Source of the DNA: Azoarcus sp. | GTDB lineage: Bacteria > Pseudomonadota > Gammaproteobacteria > Burkholderiales > Rhodocyclaceae | NCBI GenBank assembly: GCA_031285365.1 | Contig: JAITWP010000240.1 | Location: forward strand, 1-11,978 | DNA length: 11,978 nt | Direction: 5' to 3' | Shown here: piece by piece, positions 7,045 through 11,978 of the stretch | Numbering within the stretch: the stretch's first letter is position 1 | How the letters are laid out: the number at the start of each line of letters is the position of its first letter | Made by a program: the position numbers and the translations under genes | Notes under the pieces: generated by a model | What the model saw: the letters and a program-made list of their open reading frames with translations, nothing else | Told to the model about the DNA's origin: nothing | The model's database searches: none

Positions 7045-7380
7045 CTACTGCCCGATATACGCGGCAAGCGCCCGGCGAGTCAGATCGTTGAGTGTAATGG
7101 ATTGACGGGTCGCTTCCACGCTCGCAGCAAGATGCAGGGCGTGCCCCACTCGCACGTTGAACGAACCCTTGCAGGGTATCTCCGGAGCACGACCCGCAAC
7201 CGTGCAGCCGGTCAAGTAGTCATCCACCGCATCGCGAAACGCCTGTTCAAGCTCAGCCACCGTCTGCCCCTCATAGCTCACCAGGGCACGGATGAATTGC
7301 AACTTGCCAAACAGACAGTTATCCGCCGGACTAGCCTCGATGGAACCATAGTAGCCACGGTAATTCAGCATGTTACTCAT
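7045..7380 (-). CDS. hicB: HicB family antitoxin with C-terminal ribbon-helix-helix domain
   Basis: A 111-aa antitoxin that should bind and neutralise HicA and repress the hicAB promoter. The N-terminal part (MLNYRGYYGSIEASPADNCL to about residue 65) is the degenerate RNase H-like HicB fold. It includes LVSYEGQTVAELEQAFRDAV, a hallmark of the family. The C-terminal segment, about 72-111 (FNVRVGHALHLAASVEATRQ, then a TLNDLTRRAL helix), is a ribbon-helix-helix DNA-binding region. The ATG overlaps the hicA stop by 4 bp (ATGA) and is served by a full consensus site AAGGAGGT (7396-7389). This strong site after the weaker hicA start fits production of antitoxin in excess over toxin. Its DNA target is probably the inverted repeat at 7640-7657. 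Confidence 0.93.
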   Translation of the reverse strand: MSNMLNYRGYYGSIEASPADNCLFGKLQFIRALVSYEGQTVAELEQAFRDAVDDYLTGCTVAGRAPEIPCKGSFNVRVGHALHLAASVEATRQSITLNDLTRRALAAYIGQ

Positions 7381-7628
7381 CGAATCATACCTCCTTCTTC
7401 CAGGTGCTCCGCTACCAGGCGCTTCACGTAAGCTTTGAGTTCGTTGCCTGGATGCGGCCTATGCAAACTGATGGCCTCAAGCGGATTGCCATTATCGAAC
7501 TTGACGCGAGAGCCGCTACCTTGATCCTGTTGGTATCCCAACCCGTGCAACAGCGTCACAAGTTCCTGCCACGTCATGGATACCTGTGGATCAAGCAGTT
7601 TCCTGACCAGTTTTTCCCGTTTTGACAC
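7377..7628 (-). CDS. hicA: HicA family toxin (divergent active site), predicted mRNA interferase
   Basis: An 83-aa member of the HicA/YcfA group, whose studied members are ribosome-independent mRNA interferases with a double-stranded-RNA-binding-like fold. The sequence has the expected order: helix (SMTWQELVTLLHGLGYQ), strands around GSGSRVKF and LEAISLHRPHP, then the NELKAYVKRLVAEHL helix. In the E. coli-type protein a catalytic His sits in the GSxH position; here it reads GSGSRV, with Arg41. His residues occur instead in HRPHP (56 and 59). The GTG start at 7628 is preferred: it is preceded by AGGGGG, and the alternative TTG at 7643 lies inside the operator and probably at or before the transcription start. 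It overlaps hicB by 4 bp. Confident as a family member; activity is not certain. Confidence 0.9.
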   Translation of the reverse strand: MSKREKLVRKLLDPQVSMTWQELVTLLHGLGYQQDQGSGSRVKFDNGNPLEAISLHRPHPGNELKAYVKRLVAEHLEEGGMIR

Positions 7629-7639
7629 TACACCCCCTT

Positions 7640-7657
7640 GCAACTAATTCTAGTTGC
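7640..7657. promoter_or_regulatory. Perfect inverted repeat, probable HicB operator
   Basis: GCAACTA (7640-7646) and TAGTTGC (7651-7657) are exact inverted copies separated by ATTC. The site covers the -10 box of the hicAB promoter, so a protein bound there would block RNA polymerase. HicAB operons are known to be repressed through such sites by the DNA-binding domain of HicB. The symmetry is seen directly; the protein that binds is inferred. Confidence 0.75.
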
Positions 7658-7674
7658 TGTATTTTGAATGTCAA
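7647..7674 (-). promoter_or_regulatory. hicAB promoter
   Basis: On the minus strand a perfect -35 box TTGACA (7674-7669) is followed after 16 bp by TAGAAT (7652-7647), which matches the -10 consensus at 5 of 6 positions. Transcription would start near 7640, giving a leader of roughly a dozen bases before the GTG of hicA. This is the best sigma-70-type promoter in the window. It may also serve the M61 and radical SAM genes, because I see no terminator with a U-run after hicB. Confidence 0.78.
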
Positions 7675-7770
7675 CCAGCCGCATACACGACCAATGAACA
7701 TGGCCGTATCCGCACATGTCATGAATCACGGAAGCCTTCGGGAATCCCCTGGAGGACGTGCCTTCCCCGT
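7675..7770. other. Spacer between hom and the hicAB promoter
   Basis: This spacer contains no gene I can support. ATGAACATG (7693-7701) and CATGTCAT (about 7716-7723) form an imperfect inverted repeat with one unpaired base. No T-run follows on either strand, so I do not call it a terminator. I see no remnant of threonine synthase coding sequence here. Confidence 0.5.
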
Positions 7771-9078
7771 CTAAAGCGTCTCCAGCCGCAGCCGCGTCAC
7801 TTTCCCCTGCACCGAATCGAGCGCCTCGATGCGCGCGATGGCGGCAACGGCATTCTTCTCGACAGTCTGATGAGTCAGCATGATGATGTCGGTCTGCGAT
7901 TCGCCCTCGCCCGCTTCCCGTTGAATCATCGCGTCAATGGAAATGTTGCTGTCGGCGAGGATGCGGGTGATGTCGGCCAGCACACCGGGTTTGTCCAGCA
8001 CACGCATACGCAGGTAGTAGGACGTCACCGCCTCTTCGATGGGCAGCACCGGCACATCCAGCACCTGATCCGGCTGGAAGGCGAGATGCGGCACGCGGTG
8101 TTCGGGATCGGCGGTATGCAGCCGCGTGATGTCGACGAGATCGGCAATCACCGCGCTGGCGGTCGGTTCGGCCCCCGCGCCCTTGCCGTAGTAAAGCGTT
8201 GCTCCCACGGCATCGGCCTGCACCAGCACCGCGTTCATCGCCCCCTCGACGCTGGCCAGCAACCTGCTGCCATGCACGAGCGCCGGATGCACGCGCAGTT
8301 CGATCCCCTCCGGGCGCTTGCGCGCAATGCCAAGCAGCTTGATCCGGTATCCCAACTGTCCAGCGTAGGTGATGTCGATCGATTCAAGCTGGGAAATGCC
8401 CTCGATGTGCGCTTTGTCGAACTGCATCGGAATGCCGAAGGCGATGGCGCTCATGATCGTCGCCTTGTGCGCGGCATCCACCCCTTCGATGTCGAACGTG
8501 GGATCGGCTTCGGCATATCCCAGGCGCTGCGCTTCCTTCAGAACCACATCGAACGACAGCCCCTTGTCCCGCATTTCCGACAGGATGAAGTTGGTCGTGC
8601 CGTTGATGATGCCCGCCACCCACTCGATGCGATTGGCGGACAGACCTTCGCGCAACGCCTTGATGATGGGAATCCCCCCCGCCACTGCCGCCTCGAAGGC
8701 CACCATCACGTCTCGGCGGTGCGCGGCAGCAAAAATCTCGTTTCCATGCACGGCCAGGAGCGCCTTGTTGGCGGTGACGAAATGCTTGCCGCTCTCGATG
8801 GCCGACAGGGCCAGATCTTTCGCCACGGTATACCCGCCGATCAACTCGACCACGATGTCGATTTCCGGGTCTCGAGTCACACTGAGGGCATCGTCGGTAA
8901 CCTTCACGGCTCCGCCGACAAGACTCCGCGCGCGTTCGATGTCCTTGTCCGCCACTGCGGTGATGCGAATTTCGCGCCCCGCCCGACGGGCGATTTCGTC
9001 CGCGTTGCGTTCAAGGACGGCAAACACGCCGCCTCCGACAGTGCCAATACCCAACAACCCTACATTGATTGGTTTCAT
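7771..9078 (-). CDS. hom: Homoserine dehydrogenase with C-terminal ACT domain
   Basis: A 435-aa cytoplasmic enzyme that reduces aspartate semialdehyde to homoserine with NAD(P)H, the branch point towards threonine and methionine. The Rossmann nucleotide site is GLLGIGTVGGGV (7-18). VTANKALL holds Lys105. AGIINGTTNFIL (155-166) and GYAEADPTFDIEGVDAAHK (187-205) carry the substrate-binding and catalytic Glu, Asp and Lys205. An ACT domain from about 355 to 430 (RMRVLDKPGVLADITRIL) suggests feedback control by threonine, as in this type of stand-alone enzyme. It is not fused to aspartokinase. Length and domain order are normal. It follows alaA by 55 bp on the same strand and is probably cotranscribed. 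The ribosome binding site is weak (GGAACGAG). Downstream comes hicAB rather than thrC. Confidence 0.98.
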   Translation of the reverse strand: MKPINVGLLGIGTVGGGVFAVLERNADEIARRAGREIRITAVADKDIERARSLVGGAVKVTDDALSVTRDPEIDIVVELIGGYTVAKDLALSAIESGKHFVTANKALLAVHGNEIFAAAHRRDVMVAFEAAVAGGIPIIKALREGLSANRIEWVAGIINGTTNFILSEMRDKGLSFDVVLKEAQRLGYAEADPTFDIEGVDAAHKATIMSAIAFGIPMQFDKAHIEGISQLESIDITYAGQLGYRIKLLGIARKRPEGIELRVHPALVHGSRLLASVEGAMNAVLVQADAVGATLYYGKGAGAEPTASAVIADLVDITRLHTADPEHRVPHLAFQPDQVLDVPVLPIEEAVTSYYLRMRVLDKPGVLADITRILADSNISIDAMIQREAGEGESQTDIIMLTHQTVEKNAVAAIARIEALDSVQGKVTRLRLETL

Positions 9079-9133
9079 GCGCTCGTTCCGTTGTTATGCG
9101 TAAATCCTGAATTAACCCGTCCCCGCCCTGCTG

Positions 9134-10447
9134 CTACAGCGTGCCATGCTGCTTGCGATAGTGTTCGAGGAACCGCGCGATACGCCCGACGGCCTCGCGC
9201 AAATCTTCTTCATACGGCAAAAAGACCAGCCTGAAATGATCGGGACGCGACCAGTTGAAACCCGTGCCCTGCACCAGCAATACCCGTTCGACTTCAAGCA
9301 GTTCGGTAATGAACGCCTGGTCATCCTCGATCGGATACATCCGGGGATCGAGCTTCGGGAACATATACAGCGTGGACATGGGCTTGACGCAGGAGACCCC
9401 CGGAATCGCCGTGAGCAGTTCAAAGGCCAGGTCGCGCTGATGACGCAGCCTGCCGCCCTCGCCGATCAGCTCAACGATGCTCTGATAGCCGCCAAGCGCA
9501 GTCTGAATCGCGTACTGGCCGGGCACATTCGAGCACAGGCGCATCGAAGCCAGCATATCCAGCCCCTCGATGTAATCCTGCGCGCGCCGCTTGTCGCCGC
9601 ACACCACCATCCATCCGGCACGATAGCCGCAGGCGCGGTAACTCTTCGAGAGGCCATTAAAAATGATGGTCAGTACATCTTCGGAGAGCGCCGCGAGCGA
9701 AGTGTGCGTCGCGCCCTCGTAAAGCACTTTGTCATACACCTCGTCGGAATAAAGAATGAGGCTGTGCTCACGCGCGATGGCAACGATTTCCCGCAACACT
9801 TCATCCGGATAAATTGCCCCGGTCGGGTTGTTCGGATTGATGACGACAATGGCGCGCGTATTGGGCGTGATCTTGCTGCGCATATCGGCCAGATCGGGTA
9901 GCCATCCCGCCCCCTCGTCGCACAGGTAATGTACCGGACGCCCGCCCGAGAGCGACACCGCCGCCGTCCAGAGTGGATAATCAGGCGCGGGAATCAGCAC
10001 CTCGTCACCCGCATTCAGCAGCGCGTTCATCGACATGACGATGAGTTCCGAGACGCCATTGCCGATATAAATATCCTCGACGTCCACACCCTTGATATTC
10101 TTTTGCTGCGTGTAGTGCATCACCGCCTTGCGCGCGGCGAAAATGCCCTTCGCGTCCGTATAGCCCGACGCATGCGGCAAATTGCGAATCATGTCCCGCT
10201 GGATTTCCTCGGGCGCCTCGAATCCGAAAGGCGCAAGATTGCCGATATTGAGCTTGATGATCCTGTGTCCCTCGTCCTCCAGTTGTCGGGCGCGAGTCAA
10301 CACCGGCCCGCGAATGTCGTAACAGACATCGGCCAGCTTGTTGGATTTGAGGACCGCAGGATGTAAACACTCACCCTCCGCAACCGTAGTGGCCGCCCGC
10401 GCGGGCGAAACCTTCGTCGCTTCCTCCGCCTGCGTTGCCATCTTCAT
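9134..10447 (-). CDS. alaA: Glutamate-pyruvate aminotransferase (alanine-synthesising, AlaA type)
   Basis: A 437-aa PLP-dependent class I aminotransferase that converts pyruvate and glutamate to alanine and 2-oxoglutarate. From residue 34 on it follows E. coli AlaA closely, as far as I remember that protein: KLADVCYDIRGPVL, YIGNGVSELIV, PAPDYPLWTAAVSLSGG, INPNNPTGAIY, EGLDMLASMRLC and NVPGQYAIQTALGGYQSI. The PLP lysine is Lys268 in FNGLSKSYR. Asn207 (NNPTG), Asp235 and Tyr238 (SDEVYDK) are the cofactor contacts. The start is the ATG at 10447 because AGGAG lies 7 bases upstream; an earlier ATG at 10471 has no such site. About 30 extra residues, rich in Ala, Thr and Glu, precede the conserved region, with no alternative start inside them. 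It is probably the first gene of an alaA-hom operon. Confidence 0.95.
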   Translation of the reverse strand: MKMATQAEEATKVSPARAATTVAEGECLHPAVLKSNKLADVCYDIRGPVLTRARQLEDEGHRIIKLNIGNLAPFGFEAPEEIQRDMIRNLPHASGYTDAKGIFAARKAVMHYTQQKNIKGVDVEDIYIGNGVSELIVMSMNALLNAGDEVLIPAPDYPLWTAAVSLSGGRPVHYLCDEGAGWLPDLADMRSKITPNTRAIVVINPNNPTGAIYPDEVLREIVAIAREHSLILYSDEVYDKVLYEGATHTSLAALSEDVLTIIFNGLSKSYRACGYRAGWMVVCGDKRRAQDYIEGLDMLASMRLCSNVPGQYAIQTALGGYQSIVELIGEGGRLRHQRDLAFELLTAIPGVSCVKPMSTLYMFPKLDPRMYPIEDDQAFITELLEVERVLLVQGTGFNWSRPDHFRLVFLPYEEDLREAVGRIARFLEHYRKQHGTL

Positions 10448-10495
10448 GCTGCCTCTCCTGAAAAACGCCATTCCGGTGAACGGCGAAAGCTGAGT

Positions 10496-10524
10496 ATCTT
10501 AGACTGCCTGCGGACAGGCGGCAA
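10496..10524 (-). promoter_or_regulatory. Weak candidate promoter for alaA-hom
   Basis: TTGCCG (10524-10519) and TAAGAT (10501-10496) are spaced 17 bp apart on the minus strand. Each matches the sigma-70 consensus at only 4 of 6 positions. The start would be about 40 bases before the alaA ATG. A short hairpin, GCCTG and CAGGC around CGGA (10506-10519), lies in the spacer. The position is sensible but the sequence is weak. Confidence 0.3.
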
Positions 10525-10533
10525 TTTATCAAC

Positions 10534-10573
10534 GGAAAATACAAAGAAGGGAAAGTGAATTCACTTTCCCTTC
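10534..10573 (-). terminator. 28-bp perfect palindrome with T-rich tail, probable terminator of the PEP-CTERM gene
   Basis: GAAGGGAAAGTGAA (10546-10559) is followed at once by its exact reverse complement (10560-10573), giving 14 paired bases with no designed loop and an EcoRI-type GAATTC at the centre. On the minus strand it is followed by TTTGTATTTT, a reasonable U-rich tail. It lies 45 bp after the stop codon of the leftward PEP-CTERM gene, so it is best read as that gene's terminator. The rightward tail, AACTTTGACT, is poor. Confidence 0.75.
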
Positions 10574-10618
10574 AACTTTGACTCAAGTCTCGCCGCTACC
10601 GGCGGCGATGTCATTCCA

Positions 10619-11978
10619 TCAATTCTTCCGCAAGCGGCGGCGTCTCGCGGCCACACCTACAACACCGAGACCCGCCAGCAACATCGCCCAGGTTCCCGGT
10701 TCCGGTATGGGAGTGCCGATGCCATATTGAATGTCAGCGGAAAAGTAGTTGAAACCGGCAACTATCCCATAGGGGTGGGCATAGGGGTTGGTGCTGGTGC
10801 CAATAACGGTAACGTCATTAGCTTGCAATCCCAACATCCACGGAGTGACCGATCCGACCATGAACGAGATGTTGTTATGTCCGTCTGCGTTCCAGAAGGA
10901 TGGGTCGAGATCCGACAGATCAAGGCTCATCGTGTATTCGCCGACGACGCCCTGGCCTGCGCCAACGCCGTTGAGAATCTGGCTGCCGTAAAGATTTTCC
11001 GTCAGGTTGAGCAATGACCGGTCAACTTGGTGGCCGTTGACATAAACATCATAGAAAACGCCCAAAACGTTGAACGCCCCTTCGATCACCGTGTCGGTGC
11101 CATTGCCCGTGAAACCGACTGTGTAGGCGAGCAGGTCGGCTCCGGTCAGAACGATGCCGTGCTGATTCCAGTCATCATAAATGATGGAAGCCGCATTCGA
11201 AGGATTGCCTGACAGGTTGCCATCGAAAGTGATGATCCCGTTTGCGTCCATGTGGTATTGACCGGCTTCATCGTAGTACAACCCCGCAGATGCTCCGATA
11301 ACACCCTTGCCGGTGTCGATGTACTTCAAACCGGCCTGGTAGCCAACGCCGTTTGAATTGATGGTCGACGACCCGTAAAGTTCGGCTGTCGTGCCGTAGG
11401 ACGTTCTGCCGTTGTAATTCATTTCGATACGGCTATCGATGTATCCGACCTGATTGTCTTTAATGGCATTCTTCAGCGCCCCTTCCAAACCGCGCACTGT
11501 GTTTGCGTTGCCCCAGGCCATTATGTTTACGTTGTTCATGTTGCTCTGGGTTGCCGGAGTTGCACCCGTAGCGGTGTAATAGACGGTCCAATTGGCATCG
11601 CGGGTAATACCCCAGTCAATGACTCCATCATACTTGGGGTCATTGGCGTTAACTCCGCGAGCCAGATCCACCTCGCGTGTGCCTCGCTGCATCGATGCAA
11701 AACCAGTGCCCTTTGCGTTGGGAACGATGCTGTTTTTGGACACATGCTCCGCCCCGTCCTGGGCGTTGTAGTAGACGTAGAAAGCGTTGCCGAAATTTTT
11801 CAAATCGGTTTTCGGGTCGAGCAGGCGAACGACGTTGCCGTTCGTGTCTAACCCGTTTGCCAAAACGGCAACCCCGGTGGACAGGTCAGTCTGTGCATTG
11901 ACAGTCCCGGCCGCAAAAACCAGGAGAGCGGCAGGCAACATCTTCAACTTTGCCGTAACAAACGAAGGGTGCGTGGCG
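10619..11978 (-). CDS. PEP-CTERM sorting domain protein, function unknown (start probably outside window)
   Basis: An exported protein of at least 440 aa. The C-terminal 28 residues are a textbook PEP-CTERM signal: PEPGTWAML, a hydrophobic stretch (LLAGLGVVGVAA), then RRRRLRKN. Such proteins are recognised and processed by an exosortase in the inner membrane and often end up outside the cell or in the extracellular matrix. The N-terminal end shows KLKMLPAALLVFAAGTVNAQ, the late part of a signal peptide. The frame stays open to the right edge through THPSFVTAK, and the only internal starts (TTG 11947, ATG 11941) lack a visible ribosome binding site, so the true start is probably past 11978. 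The roughly 390-residue middle is rich in Asn, Gly, Tyr and Asp, has no cysteine-based or enzymatic motif that I can see, and matches no domain I recognise. A beta-rich fold is plausible. Confidence 0.88.
   Translation of the reverse strand, partial: ATHPSFVTAKLKMLPAALLVFAAGTVNAQTDLSTGVAVLANGLDTNGNVVRLLDPKTDLKNFGNAFYVYYNAQDGAEHVSKNSIVPNAKGTGFASMQRGTREVDLARGVNANDPKYDGVIDWGITRDANWTVYYTATGATPATQSNMNNVNIMAWGNANTVRGLEGALKNAIKDNQVGYIDSRIEMNYNGRTSYGTTAELYGSSTINSNGVGYQAGLKYIDTGKGVIGASAGLYYDEAGQYHMDANGIITFDGNLSGNPSNAASIIYDDWNQHGIVLTGADLLAYTVGFTGNGTDTVIEGAFNVLGVFYDVYVNGHQVDRSLLNLTENLYGSQILNGVGAGQGVVGEYTMSLDLSDLDPSFWNADGHNNISFMVGSVTPWMLGLQANDVTVIGTSTNPYAHPYGIVAGFNYFSADIQYGIGTPIPEPGTWAMLLAGLGVVGVAARRRRLRKN

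Noticed and set aside
7629..7643. TTG at 7643 as the hicA start
   Set aside because: It falls within the operator repeat and close to or upstream of the predicted transcription start, whereas the GTG at 7628 has AGGGGG in front and starts the conserved region.
7693..7723. Imperfect inverted repeat after hom considered as a terminator or insertion-sequence end
   Set aside because: It has no T-run, no matching partner repeat and no transposase or target duplication nearby.
7654..9234. A 526-codon rightward open frame opposite hom
   Set aside because: It is exactly antisense to a clear homoserine dehydrogenase, is rich in His, Arg and Gln as expected for a mirror frame of GC-rich coding DNA, and resembles no protein family.

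Overview
The window looks like chromosomal DNA of a betaproteobacterium. I infer this from the Smc, AlaA and Hom sequences as I know those families, from an alaA-hom gene pair, and from a PEP-CTERM protein. Exosortase/PEP-CTERM systems are common in Rhodocyclales and Nitrosomonadales. No lineage marker is present, so genus and species cannot be named. Eight of the nine protein genes lie on the minus strand. The exception is a small helix-turn-helix regulator at 4011-4316.

Layout, left to right. (1) 1-2645, minus: the first three quarters of smc, cut by the left edge. Its start appears to be a TTG without a visible Shine-Dalgarno sequence. (2) 2784-3587, minus: a secreted YkuD-type L,D-transpeptidase of the YafK group. 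(3) 3588-4010: an AT-rich divergent intergenic region containing a 23-bp near-perfect inverted repeat next to a candidate promoter. (4) 4011-4316, plus: a 101-aa HTH protein ending in a strong intrinsic terminator. (5) 4394-7005, minus: a translationally coupled pair, an M61 zinc peptidase with a PDZ domain followed by a radical SAM enzyme of unknown substrate. The terminator of gene (4) is embedded in the end of the radical SAM gene. (6) 7045-7628, minus: a hicAB toxin-antitoxin cassette with a promoter (TTGACA, 16 bp, TAGAAT) whose -10 lies inside a perfect inverted repeat, as expected for HicB autoregulation. (7) 7771-10447, minus: hom (homoserine dehydrogenase) preceded by alaA (glutamate-pyruvate aminotransferase). 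(8) 10534-10573: a 28-bp perfect palindrome that probably terminates the gene to its right. (9) 10619 to the right edge, minus: a PEP-CTERM exported protein whose start is probably outside the window.

Most genes are chromosomal housekeeping: chromosome organisation, cell-wall remodelling, aspartate-family and alanine metabolism, and protein sorting. The accessory element is hicAB. It lies just downstream of hom, where many betaproteobacteria carry thrC as I recall, and it runs into the M61/radical SAM pair with only 39 bp between. I found no rRNA, tRNA, CRISPR array or insertion sequence. I see no clear evidence of a wholly new system. The least understood items are the M61-radical SAM pair, the HTH regulator with its operator-like repeat, the divergent HicA, and the PEP-CTERM protein.
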